From JBBQTQ01 sp038213135 (GTDB lineage Bacteria > Actinomycetota > Thermoleophilia > Gaiellales > Gaiellaceae), in the NCBI GenBank assembly GCA_038213135.1, contig JBBQTQ010000055.1, positions 1 to 17,776 of the forward strand: a stretch of 17,776 nucleotides of DNA, given 5' to 3'. The notes below the pieces were generated by a model. That model had not been told where the DNA came from. It saw nothing but the letters and a program-made list of their open reading frames with translations, and ran no database searches. Positions 8,601 through 14,579 of this stretch are shown here, piece after piece. Every line of letters begins with the position of its first letter. The first letter of the stretch is position 1. A program made the position numbers and the translations under genes.

Positions 8601-9013
8601 AGGAGCGCTCGCCAACCGAGGTGGTCGAGAGCGAGTACCGGCTGCAGCGGCTCGTCTATGCGCTCGCCTGCTTCCGGGCGGGGGCGGAGGAGGTCGAGGT
8701 CGTCTACCAGTTCTTGGAGCGGCCCGACGAGCTCGCCGCGGCCGCGTTCACGCGAGACGAGCTGCCGGCGCTCGAGGCCGAGCTCTCCGAGGCGATCGCG
8801 AGGATCCGGGCCGGCGAGTTCGTGCCGACGCCGAGCGACTTCGCCTGCTCAGGCTGCCCGGCGCTCGATGTCGTCTGCGCCGGCCCCCGGTTGCCGAACG
8901 CCCCGCGGCGGACGCTCACCGCCGCCGCCTTAGCGACGACGACGGCGGAGCCGGAAGTCGGAGCGGGGAGGGAGGCCGTGGCTTCGCCGCGGCCTCCCGG
9001 TCTCGTTGCGTAG
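5600..9013 (+). CDS. addA: AddA-like UvrD-family helicase/exonuclease subunit
   Basis: A 1137-residue SF1A helicase fused to a RecB-type nuclease. Motifs in order: Q-motif NDQQLAAVEA; Walker A AGAGTGKT (19-26); Ia ITYTRKAAAELR; TIHGFCNRLL; Walker B VDEFQDTN (D317, E318); III FVGDEFQSIYGFRHAD; IV KNYRSRPEVL; V LTIHAAKGLEF; VI LYYVAMTRA. The nuclease shows GRLDVL (D981), VVDFKSN (D994, K996) and Q1016/Y1020. Four cysteines flank it: C871 (FERCSYRYFAE), then C1083, C1086 and C1092 (C-x2-C-x5-C). All helicase motifs look intact, so this is the motor subunit working with AddB. The GTG start at 5600 lies in the overlap with the addB stop. The frame extends far upstream on paper, but the Q-motif must sit at the N-terminus, which fixes the start. 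The roughly 45 residues after C1092 are low in complexity and encoded partly by a hairpin. Confidence 0.88.
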   Translation: MNDQQLAAVEARGRVFVSAGAGTGKTSVVVERFVRAVCDEGLDVESILVITYTRKAAAELRSRIRVALGERGRPELARRLDGAWISTIHGFCNRLLKSHPFAAGLDPRFRELDEAQSAVLRSEAFDAALTAFCASEEPDRLQLLVSYGGARLRGMLIGVYETLRAAGRELVLELGEGAPLDERVEELRVAAQCLADDAAATDKQRGAARALLDLLGAMRSPDRLLDLSEFRARGERAASYEEARKRAEQAALDNAAAGDRDLLQELLDRFAAAYSVAKERESALDFEDLQLAARDLLRDHDAIREREQLRFRSLMVDEFQDTNRLQCELVDLLAGGLGEKETFFVGDEFQSIYGFRHADVHVFRERRAQSGGGLALTKNYRSRPEVLAAVNALFQSDFGEEFQPLAASAEFPDPVFGHPVELLVTDKASYADTGEHWRRGEAKHIARRVRELVDSGAASAGEIVLLFAAGTDAEWYEEELRRLGLPTYRATGRGYFGQQQVVDLLSYLRLIHNRYDDEALLTVLASPFVGVSNDALVLIRRAAPKRPLFVGIERSLPEALAEEDARLLLAFKQRYDRLVTASTRLSLERLCERIVADHDYDLAVLAQWDGRRRYANLRKLARLARSYEELRGGDVEGFVRFVRQQEAVGAKELEAVAEEEGADAVRLLTIHAAKGLEFKVVIVADAGRERPPPSSDEILALSDGRFGFQVANPLTSKRARAFGYDEVRAARKAEERAERLRLYYVAMTRAIDRLIVSGAIEAEKIDDATPIGWVLSTLDAAEEVVAAGVEPVELERGDARLLLRVDRYSPVAEEAPADAAVEPGQLSLFDAPLEEEVAPAPILPALEPIPAPPLAELRQLSYSSLALFERCSYRYFAERVAGMRERRGSGTVPGHVGLAATEIGDAAHRLLEQVDLAAPAVPGLEQVRAWYPAVTEDELERIRGLVLGYCESELPARLAGAAPERPFAFEHDGVLLHGRLDVLRLDGPRALVVDFKSNVLEERSPTEVVESEYRLQRLVYALACFRAGAEEVEVVYQFLERPDELAAAAFTRDELPALEAELSEAIARIRAGEFVPTPSDFACSGCPALDVVCAGPRLPNAPRRTLTAAALATTTAEPEVGAGREAVASPRPPGLVA
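8265..8279. repeat. Short palindrome inside addA
   Basis: CGGGGAC, a central T, then GTCCCCG. It encodes the SGTVPG stretch between the cysteine motif FERCSYRYFAE and the GLAATEIGDAAH region, where a short loop is expected. It has the same odd-centred design as the two intergenic 27-bp palindromes, whose inner arms read CGGGGTC/GACCCCG: one base pair is swapped in a compensatory way. A local insertion of a related mobile hairpin is possible, but coincidence in GC-rich coding DNA cannot be excluded. Confidence 0.35.
8971..8997 (+). repeat. 12-bp hairpin in the 3' end of addA
   Basis: GGAGGCCGTGGC (8971-8982), loop TTC, GCCGCGGCCTCC (8986-8997): 12 pairs with one U-G wobble in the + strand RNA. 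It lies in the last 15 codons of addA and 8 nt before the TTG start of nth, with no T run after it. It could act as a weak terminator, an RNA stability element or a modulator of nth translation. Confidence 0.4.
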
Positions 9014-9671
9014 CTTCGTCAGGGAGGCTCGGAAGCGGGCCGGGCCGAGACGCGCGCGGATCCGGGCGATCGTCGCGCGGCTCAAAGACGCTCATCCGGA
9101 CGCGTCGATCGCCCTGCGCTTCGCCTCGGAGCTGGAGCTGCTCGTGTCCGTGATGCTCTCGGCGCAGACGACGGACGTGAACGTGAACAAGGTCACTGAG
9201 CGGCTCTTCGTGAAGTACCGCGCGCCCGAGGACTACCTGGCCGTTCCGCCCGAGGAGCTGGAGCGCGACATCTACGCGACCGGTTTCTTCCGCCAGAAGG
9301 CGAAGTCGCTGCGCGGGACGATGAAGATGCTGATCGAGGAGTACGACGGCGTCGTCCCGCGGCGGCTCGAGGAGCTCGTGCGCCTCCCGGGTGTTGCGCG
9401 CAAGACGGCGAACGTCGTGGCTGCCGAGCTCGGCGAGCCGCAGGGAGTCGTCGTCGACACGCACGTCCGCCGGCTCTCGCAGCGGCTTGGCCTGACCCGG
9501 CAGGAAGATCCGCCGAAGATCGAGCGCGACCTCCAGAGGCTCGTGCCACGCGAGGACTGGGGCGTCTTCCCGCACCTCCTGATCTGGCACGGCCGCCGTG
9601 TCTGCGTCGCCCGCGCTCCGCGCTGCGAGGACTGCGTGCTTTCGGATCTCTGCCCGTCGAGCCGCATCTGA
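9006..9671 (+). CDS. nth: Endonuclease III (bifunctional DNA glycosylase/AP lyase)
   Basis: A 221-residue base-excision-repair enzyme that removes oxidised pyrimidines and nicks abasic sites. Visible: LLVSVMLSAQTTDVNVN in the N-terminal helical domain; helix-hairpin-helix RLPGVARKTANVV (127-138) carrying the Schiff-base Lys K133; VVVDTHVRRLSQRLG with catalytic D151; and the 4Fe-4S loop C200-x6-C207-x2-C210-x5-C216 at the C-terminus. Length is typical. The TTG at 9006 is the only start codon in frame that keeps the first helix, and it overlaps the addA stop by 8 nt. No good Shine-Dalgarno is seen, so translation probably depends on coupling to addA. The next gene is convergent, with a palindrome in the 175-bp gap. 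Confidence 0.93.
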   Translation: MRSFVREARKRAGPRRARIRAIVARLKDAHPDASIALRFASELELLVSVMLSAQTTDVNVNKVTERLFVKYRAPEDYLAVPPEELERDIYATGFFRQKAKSLRGTMKMLIEEYDGVVPRRLEELVRLPGVARKTANVVAAELGEPQGVVVDTHVRRLSQRLGLTRQEDPPKIERDLQRLVPREDWGVFPHLLIWHGRRVCVARAPRCEDCVLSDLCPSSRI

Positions 9672-9765
9672 GGAGACAAGCCGCTTGCGGCCATGTGACG
9701 CATAGATCGTCCACAACTCGGAGCGCCGGCGCACTCGGTTTCCGACCTCGGGCCGCGGCGCGAAG

Positions 9766-9798
9766 GGCCACGTCCGGGGTCTGACCCCGGACGTGGCC
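9766..9798. repeat. 33-bp palindrome between nth and the PAS gene (copy 1)
   Basis: GGCCACGTCCGGGGTC (9766-9781), central T (9782), then its exact reverse complement (9783-9798): 16-bp arms. It lies in the 9672-9846 gap between convergent genes, so it could terminate both. The inner 27 bp recur at 13489-13515. No T tract follows. The rest of the gap holds only a small GCCGC/GCGGC hairpin at 9680-9691. Confidence 0.7.
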
Positions 9799-9846
9799 GC
9801 AAGGGTCAGAAAATGCGCCGGGAGTGTGACGAAAGTGTGCCGAGCG

Positions 9847-10296
9847 TCAGCGCGGCGTCAAAGCCACCAGCAAGCTGCCATCTTCATCATACGCGGGGAA
9901 CACGTTGGCCTTCACCGGCTTGACGTGACCGGAGCGGGTGCGTAGCTGGAGCTGCTCGCCGAGGCGGCGGACGCCCCATTCGAGCGCGAGCTTCACCGGA
10001 TCCTTGCCGTCCTCGTAGCCGCCGAGGGCGAAACGGTCGCCGAGGTTCCCGCCGATCAACTCCTCCTCCGGAAAGCCCGTCAGCTCGAAGACGCCGCGGC
10101 CGGAGGCGAGAATCCGACCCTCCGAGTCGCAGACGACGAAGCCGGTGTTCGGCGCCGGGTAGTAGTCCTCCATCAGCTCGAAGAGGAAGCCGAAGCCGCA
10201 GTGGTGGCAGCCGACCGCCTGGCGGTCGAGCAAGCTCTCGCGCCCGTCGGTGTCGATCGAGCGCTCCTTGCAGTTCGGGCAGATGAAGTACGGCAC
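9847..10296 (-). CDS. Zinc-ribbon plus PAS domain protein
   Basis: A 149-residue soluble protein. The N-terminus carries a zinc ribbon with C6-x2-C9 (ICPNC) and C30-x2-C33 (GCHHCGF). A PAS-like domain follows from about residue 45 to the end: GFVVCDSEGRILASGRGVFELTGFPEEELIG matches the first PAS strands and helices, with the usual F-x2-TG(F/Y)-x3-E-(L/I)-(I/L)-G motif, and the final VKANVFPAYDEDGSLLVALTP fits the last beta-strands. There is no kinase, cyclase or helix-turn-helix output domain, so it may be a small sensor or adaptor. Cofactor is not predictable. The start is GTG at 10296, 21 bp after the corA-like stop on the same strand, so it is probably the last gene of a trxB-corA-PAS operon. 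Confidence 0.75.
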   Translation of the reverse strand: MPYFICPNCKERSIDTDGRESLLDRQAVGCHHCGFGFLFELMEDYYPAPNTGFVVCDSEGRILASGRGVFELTGFPEEELIGGNLGDRFALGGYEDGKDPVKLALEWGVRRLGEQLQLRTRSGHVKPVKANVFPAYDEDGSLLVALTPR

Positions 10297-10317
10297 GCGC
10301 TCAGCGTAGCCGCGGCC

Positions 10318-11235
10318 CTACAACCAGCGGCGAACCTTGATCAGGATGAACAGGCCGATCGCGGCCGCGATCTCGAGGCCGACGCCGAGCACCCAGAACG
10401 TCCACTGCGGCACTTCGATGCTGCTGACCAGGTAAGTGAAGTTCTGGCCGAAGAATCCGGTCAGGAACGCCAGCGGGAGGAAGACCGTTGCAAGGACCGC
10501 GAGGCGCTTCATCACTTCGTTCTGGTCGTTCGCCACCTTGGCCTGGTGGTAGTCGCGCACGCCGGCCACGAGATCGCGAGAGAGGTCGAGCCCGTCGGCG
10601 GCCCGCAGCAGCTTGTCGTAGGCGTCGCCGAAATCGAGCTCGATCTCGCGCGTGAAGACCTCCTCGCCCTCGAACTCGATCCGGTTGTCGATCACCTGCC
10701 GGATCGCGTCGCGCGTGGGTGCGAGCGTCCGCCGGATGTGCAGGAGGTCGTGCCGGAGCTGCGAGATCCGGCCGCGGATCCGCTCCGAATCCCACTCCTC
10801 GACCTTCTCTTCGAGCTCGTCGATCTCGTCGTTCAGGTTGTCGACGAGATCGAGGAAGCGCTCGGCGATGTCGTCCACGAGGTGGTAGACGACCTTCGCG
10901 ACGTTCTCGTGCTCGCGACATGCGGCTCGCGCCACCGAGGGGTCGTACGGCGGGCGGCCGGGCGGCGTCTTGCGCACCGTCAGAAGACGGTCGCGCGTCA
11001 TCACGAAGTCGACCTCCTGGTAGAAGACCGTGTCCTCCTCGCGCACCGCGATCACGACCAGGAAGACGCCGAGCACGTAGTCGCCGTGCGACTCGAGGCG
11101 AGGGCGGGGCTCGTCCTCGTGCTGCGCCGGCTTGAGCAGCTGCTCGATCGCGCGGTCGTGGACGTCCGGCGGTAGCGCCTTGTCGAGCTCCTCCTTCGTC
11201 GGGTCGAGGAGGTCGATCCACTGGTCGCCGACCAT
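10318..11235 (-). CDS. CorA-family divalent cation transporter, GQN variant
   Basis: A 305-residue CorA-like protein. It has a large cytosolic N-terminal domain with a long charged helix (about 110-245, rich in coiled-coil-like acidic and basic repeats such as DLVDNLNDEIDELEEKVEEW) and two C-terminal membrane segments (about 246-262 and 279-299) ending in the basic tail KVRRWL. The canonical GMN signature at the end of TM1 reads G263-Q264-N265 (GFFGQNFTYLV). CorA proteins form homopentameric Mg2+/Co2+ channels; some relatives export Zn2+ or have other specificities. Because Met of GMN is normally conserved, transport specificity should not be assumed. It lies 26 bp downstream of trxB on the same strand; a TAACCT box at 11244-11249, 8 nt before the ATG, could also allow independent leaderless expression. 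Confidence 0.87.
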   Translation of the reverse strand: MVGDQWIDLLDPTKEELDKALPPDVHDRAIEQLLKPAQHEDEPRPRLESHGDYVLGVFLVVIAVREEDTVFYQEVDFVMTRDRLLTVRKTPPGRPPYDPSVARAACREHENVAKVVYHLVDDIAERFLDLVDNLNDEIDELEEKVEEWDSERIRGRISQLRHDLLHIRRTLAPTRDAIRQVIDNRIEFEGEEVFTREIELDFGDAYDKLLRAADGLDLSRDLVAGVRDYHQAKVANDQNEVMKRLAVLATVFLPLAFLTGFFGQNFTYLVSSIEVPQWTFWVLGVGLEIAAAIGLFILIKVRRWL

Positions 11236-11243
11236 CGCCGGCG

Positions 11244-11249
11244 AGGTTA
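11244..11249 (-). promoter_or_regulatory. Possible -10 box of a leaderless corA promoter
   Basis: TAACCT on the - strand, 8 nt before the corA-like ATG, in a 26-bp gap with no Shine-Dalgarno. It fits TAnnnT and the spacing seen at the other likely leaderless genes here, but the gene could equally be read from the trxB promoter. Confidence 0.25.
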
Positions 11250-11261
11250 GCGCCCCGGCCG

Positions 11262-12233
11262 CTAGTTCGCGCGGGGAGCGGTCGCCGCGGCCAGCTCGTG
11301 AGCGGCCTGCTCGGCGAGGAAGTGCTCCGCGTCGAGGGCGGCCATACAGCCGGACCCCGCGGCCGTGACGGCCTGCCGGTACTTGTGGTCCTTGACGTCG
11401 CCGGCCGCGAACACGCCCTCGATGTTCGTCTCGGTCGAGTCCGGCTTCGTGACGAGATAGCCCGCTTCGTCGTGGTCGAGCTGGTCGAGGAAGAGAGCCG
11501 TGTTCGGATCGTGCCCGATCGCGACGAACAGGCCTTCGGCCTCGAGCTCGCGCGTCTCGTCGGCCTCGGTGTCGCGCAGGACAACCGCCCGCACGACGCC
11601 GTTCTCGCCCGCGAGCACCTCGTCGACGACGGAGTTGAGGGCGAACTCGATCTTGTCGTTCTCGCGCGCCCGGTTGAGCATGATCTGCGAGGCGCGGAAC
11701 TCGTCGCGCCGGTGGACGACGGTGACCTTCGAGGCGAACTTCGTCAGGAAGATCGCCTCCTCCATCGCCGAATCGCCCCCGCCCACGACGATCACGTCCT
11801 TGTCGCGGTAGAAGGCGCCGTCGCAGACCGCACAGTAAGTGACGCCTTTGCCCTGCAGGGCCAGCTCGGAGGGCAGGCCGAGCTGACGGGCTCTGGCACC
11901 CGTGGCGACGATCACCGCGTTCGCGCGGTACTCCTCGTCGCCGACGTGGATGCGGAAGGGCCGCTCGGAGAAGTCGACCTGCGTGACGTCGTCAGTCAGG
12001 AACTCGGTGCCGAAGCGCTCCGCCTGGCGCCGGAACTCCGCCATCATCTCGGGCCCCATCATCCCGTCGGGGTAGCCGGGGTAGTTCTCGACGTCGCTCG
12101 TGATCATCAGCTGGCCGCCCCACTGGAAGCCTTCGATGACGAACGGATTCAGGTCGGCGCGCGCGCTGTAGAGCGCCGCGGTGTAGCCGGCCGGGCCGCC
12201 GCCGATCACGATCACCTCTCTAACCTTTTCCAT
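11262..12233 (-). CDS. trxB: Thioredoxin-disulfide reductase
   Basis: A 323-residue low-molecular-weight thioredoxin reductase, moving electrons from NADPH through FAD to thioredoxin. Visible: FAD-binding VIVIGGGPAGYTAA (8-20); EGFQWGGQLM; redox-active C134-A-V-C137-D (in TYCAVCDGAFY); NADPH-binding VVGGGDSAMEEA (150-160); HRRDEFRAS (174-182), whose basic residues favour NADPH; and the C-terminal FAD motif GVFAAGDVKDHKYRQAVTAAGSG. Length is typical. No trxA is adjacent; the gene is followed instead by the corA-like gene. The ATG at 12233 has no strong Shine-Dalgarno. An ECF-sigma-like promoter (12244-12270) lies just upstream, which would fit thiol-stress control as known for Streptomyces SigR and trxB. 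The gene diverges from the baeRF-like gene. Confidence 0.95.
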   Translation of the reverse strand: MEKVREVIVIGGGPAGYTAALYSARADLNPFVIEGFQWGGQLMITSDVENYPGYPDGMMGPEMMAEFRRQAERFGTEFLTDDVTQVDFSERPFRIHVGDEEYRANAVIVATGARARQLGLPSELALQGKGVTYCAVCDGAFYRDKDVIVVGGGDSAMEEAIFLTKFASKVTVVHRRDEFRASQIMLNRARENDKIEFALNSVVDEVLAGENGVVRAVVLRDTEADETRELEAEGLFVAIGHDPNTALFLDQLDHDEAGYLVTKPDSTETNIEGVFAAGDVKDHKYRQAVTAAGSGCMAALDAEHFLAEQAAHELAAATAPRAN

Positions 12234-12243
12234 ATCTCAATTC

Positions 12244-12270
12244 AACGATATGCCCCGGCTGGATAGTTCC
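12244..12270 (-). promoter_or_regulatory. Possible ECF-sigma (SigR/SigE-like) promoter for trxB
   Basis: On the - strand GGAAC (12270-12266) is followed after 19 nt by GTT (12246-12244), or after 18 nt by CGTT. This resembles the GGAAY-N18/19-GTT consensus of SigR-type sigma factors, which control trxB in Streptomyces. The predicted start would be only a few nt before the ATG at 12233. An overlapping TATCGT (12250-12245) could instead serve a housekeeping sigma. Two short boxes can match by chance. Confidence 0.35.
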
Positions 12271-12294
12271 GGAGCGCTGACCGGCGTGCAGGAA

Positions 12295-12300
12295 TAGAAT
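12295..12300 (+). promoter_or_regulatory. Probable -10 box for the baeRF-like gene
   Basis: TAGAAT (5 of 6 to TATAAT) on the + strand, about 37 nt before the preferred ATG at 12332, leaving room for the AAGGGGG ribosome-binding site at 12315-12321. No clear -35 element is visible. Confidence 0.35.
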
Positions 12301-12331
12301 CGCGCACCGCGGGCAAGGGGGAATGGTTTCC

Positions 12332-13471
12332 ATGGCGACAACGGTCAGCTGGGACAGACTGCGCGAGCTTGCCGGCTTCCGGGCCGAGAAGGGCCGCGCG
12401 GTCAGCTTCTACCTCAACCTCGATCCGAGCGAAACCCCGACGGCCGGCGATGCGGCGAGCCGCGTCAACTCGCTCCTCGACGAGGGCGGCAAGTGGGTGG
12501 AGGCGAACCGCCCCGAGCTGACACACGACCAGCGGGGCGCGTTGCGCGGCGACCTCGACCGGATCCGCGAGTTCTACGAGCTCGAGTTCGAGCGCGACGG
12601 CGCCCACGGGCTGGCGGTGTTCAGCTCTTCGCTCGACAACTTCTGGCGGGCGCTGCCATTGCCATCGCCCGTTCCGGACGGTTTGAAGGTGAACGAAGAG
12701 TTCTTCGTGACGCCGCTCGTGCCCCTGCTTGGCCAGGGGGAAGGTGCGATCGTCGCAGTCGTCGGTCGGGAGCGCGGGGAGGTATACCGGCTCCGTGCCG
12801 GGCGGCTCGAGGAGGTCGTCGACCGGAGCGAGGAGCAGCCGGGCCAGCACGACCAGGGAGGCTGGTCGCAGGCTCGCTACCAGAGGCACATCGAGCACCT
12901 CGTCCAGGCGCACCTGAAGGAGGTCGGTGAAGAGGTGGAGCGACGTGCGCGCAGCCTCGGCTCGCCGATCGTGGTCGTCGCCTCCGACGACATTCGCAAC
13001 GAATTCATCGACGGGCTCTCGCCCGCTGCGCGCACCTCGGTGATCGGCGCGACCGCAGCCGAGGCGCACGCGGGGCCCGCGCAGCTGCTCGAGCACGTTC
13101 GCCCGCTGCTCGTCGAGTGGCAGGCTCAGCGCGAGGCCGATCTTCTTGCGCGCTGGCAGGAAGAGACCGGTCGCGGAGGCCGGGCATCGGCGGGCTGGGC
13201 TGCGACGGCGGAGGCTGCCTCGGACGGCCGGGTCGACATGCTCCTTTACCAGGAGGGAGCCGAGCGCGAGGCCTGCCGCTGCCCCGCCTGCGGGCGGCTC
13301 TCGCTCGCCGCGGGAAAGTGCCCGCTCGACGGCACCGAGCTCGAGCGGCGGGAGGAAGGGCTCGACCTCGTCATCCACCAGACCCTCTCGCACGGCGGGA
13401 TCGTTGTCGCGCTCGCCCACGCGCGCAACCTCGATCCCGTCGAGGGGATCGGGGCTTTGCTGCGGTACTAA
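12332..13471 (+). CDS. Bacterial eRF1/Vms1-like (baeRF-type) protein with zinc ribbon
   Basis: A 379-residue protein of the bacterial archaeo-eukaryotic release-factor-like group, related to eRF1 domain 2 and Vms1/ANKZF1 peptidyl-tRNA hydrolases. The N-terminus has VSFYLNLDPS. A basic and Gln-rich loop then helix, HDQGGWSQARYQRHIEHLV, aligns with the eRF1 GGQSALRFAR loop: the catalytic Gln is replaced by Trp, and a Gln follows two residues later (GGWSQ, residues 176-180). Next come IVVVASDD and a C-terminal ribbon with cysteines at 315, 317, 320 and 330 (CRCPACGR, GKCPLDG). The end, HGGIVVALAHARNLDPVEGIGALLRY, fits an L7Ae/eRF1 domain 3-like fold. Two ATGs are possible: 12323 has the GGGGG only 1 nt away, while 12332 has it 10 nt away, so 12332 is preferred. 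Role in translation is inferred. Confidence 0.75.
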   Translation: MATTVSWDRLRELAGFRAEKGRAVSFYLNLDPSETPTAGDAASRVNSLLDEGGKWVEANRPELTHDQRGALRGDLDRIREFYELEFERDGAHGLAVFSSSLDNFWRALPLPSPVPDGLKVNEEFFVTPLVPLLGQGEGAIVAVVGRERGEVYRLRAGRLEEVVDRSEEQPGQHDQGGWSQARYQRHIEHLVQAHLKEVGEEVERRARSLGSPIVVVASDDIRNEFIDGLSPAARTSVIGATAAEAHAGPAQLLEHVRPLLVEWQAQREADLLARWQEETGRGGRASAGWAATAEAASDGRVDMLLYQEGAEREACRCPACGRLSLAAGKCPLDGTELERREEGLDLVIHQTLSHGGIVVALAHARNLDPVEGIGALLRY

Positions 13472-13488
13472 GTGTTGTCCGCTGCGGA

Positions 13489-13515
13489 CACGTCCGGGGT
13501 CAGACCCCGGACGTG
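13489..13515. repeat. 27-bp palindrome between convergent genes (copy 2)
   Basis: CACGTCCGGGGTC (13489-13501), central A (13502), then its exact reverse complement (13503-13515). Identical to the core of copy 1 (9766-9798) read on the opposite strand: the only asymmetric base is the centre, A here and T there. It sits nearly centred in the 60-bp gap between the baeRF-like gene and rmuC, 17 and 16 bp from the two stops, so it may be a bidirectional terminator. Confidence 0.7.
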
Positions 13516-13531
13516 GCTCGCGCGGCCACGC

Positions 13532-14545
13532 TCAGGCTGCTTCGACCGCTTGGGGCAAGGCGAGCTCCTCGGGCTCGTCGCCCTCGAGTGCCTCGTGCTC
13601 GCTTGCACGCTCGAGCTTGCCGTCGAAGCGGGCGAGCCGCTTCTCGGCGTCGACGTACTTCGTTTGCGCGCGGCCGAGGTGAGTGCCGACAAGCTCGAAG
13701 TCGTCGCGGAACTTGCCGAAGTCCTTCCGCAGGTCGGCAACGTACGCCATCACCTCGTGGGCGTTCTGCTCGAACTCCATGCCCTTCAACCCGAAGGCGA
13801 TCACCTGCAGGTATGCCGTGAACGTGGTGGGGGAGACCGGGAACACCCGCCGGTCGTGCGCGTACGTCAGCAGGGCGCCGGTCTTGCCGCAGGCGAGCTC
13901 GTAGTAGATCTGCTCGACGGGCAGGTACATGAACGCGAAGTCGTAGGTGTCCTCGGCGGGCCGGATGTACTTGGAGGCGATCGCGTCGATGTGACCTCTT
14001 ACGTCGCGCGCGAATGCCTTTTCGTAGAGGACGCGTTCGGTGTCGTCCTGCGTGTCGAGCATCCGCTCGAAGTTGTCGAGAGGGAACTTGGAGTCGATCG
14101 GAAGCAGCTTCTCGACGTGGATGACCGCGTCGACCCGCTCGCCGTTCCTGAACGTGTGCTGCATCCGGTACGCCGTGGGCGGCAGGCGGTCGCGGAGCAG
14201 GTTCTCAAGCAGCAGCTCGCCGAAGCCACCACGCGCCTTCGGCGGGCGCAGCACCTGCTCGAGCTTGGCGAGGTCGTTCGCGCGCTCGAGCATCTGCGCT
14301 GCGGTGCCGTCCAGCTTCGTCAGCTTCTCGACGATCTGCGTAGCCTGCTGGCCGGCGCTCTGCTGGGTCGAGAGGATGCTCTGCTGGGCCGAGTCGATGC
14401 GGCCGTCGAGCGAGGCCAGTCGCCGGTCGAGCTTGTCCTCGATTCCACCGAGCCGGGTATCGAGCAGGCCGCGGCCGGCCCGGGCGAGCACGAAGAGCGC
14501 GCCGAGGACGGCAACGGCTGTGACAGCGATCAGCGCGGCGGTCAT
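13532..14545 (-). CDS. rmuC: DNA recombination protein RmuC family
   Basis: A 337-residue RmuC homologue. A single N-terminal membrane segment (about 3-21, ALIAVTAVAVLGALFVLA) is followed by a helical, Gln-rich coiled-coil region (about 25-90) and the RmuC domain (about 95-300), a PD-(D/E)XK-like fold. Recognisable family blocks are RGGFGELLLENLLRD, VDAVIHVEKLLPIDSKFPLDNFERM, YIRPAEDTYDFAFMYLPVEQIYYEL and VFPVSPTTFTAYLQVI. RmuC limits inversion between short inverted repeats in E. coli and probably acts on DNA ends near the membrane. The protein is shorter than E. coli RmuC, as is usual for the actinobacterial form. ATG 14545 lies 34 bp after the stop of the His-rich gene, suggesting one transcript under the same leader; no strong Shine-Dalgarno is seen. 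The C-terminus is acidic and variable. Confidence 0.92.
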   Translation of the reverse strand: MTAALIAVTAVAVLGALFVLARAGRGLLDTRLGGIEDKLDRRLASLDGRIDSAQQSILSTQQSAGQQATQIVEKLTKLDGTAAQMLERANDLAKLEQVLRPPKARGGFGELLLENLLRDRLPPTAYRMQHTFRNGERVDAVIHVEKLLPIDSKFPLDNFERMLDTQDDTERVLYEKAFARDVRGHIDAIASKYIRPAEDTYDFAFMYLPVEQIYYELACGKTGALLTYAHDRRVFPVSPTTFTAYLQVIAFGLKGMEFEQNAHEVMAYVADLRKDFGKFRDDFELVGTHLGRAQTKYVDAEKRLARFDGKLERASEHEALEGDEPEELALPQAVEAA

Positions 14546-14579
14546 GGACCGCAGAACGCTAGAGACGCGGTCGGACGGA

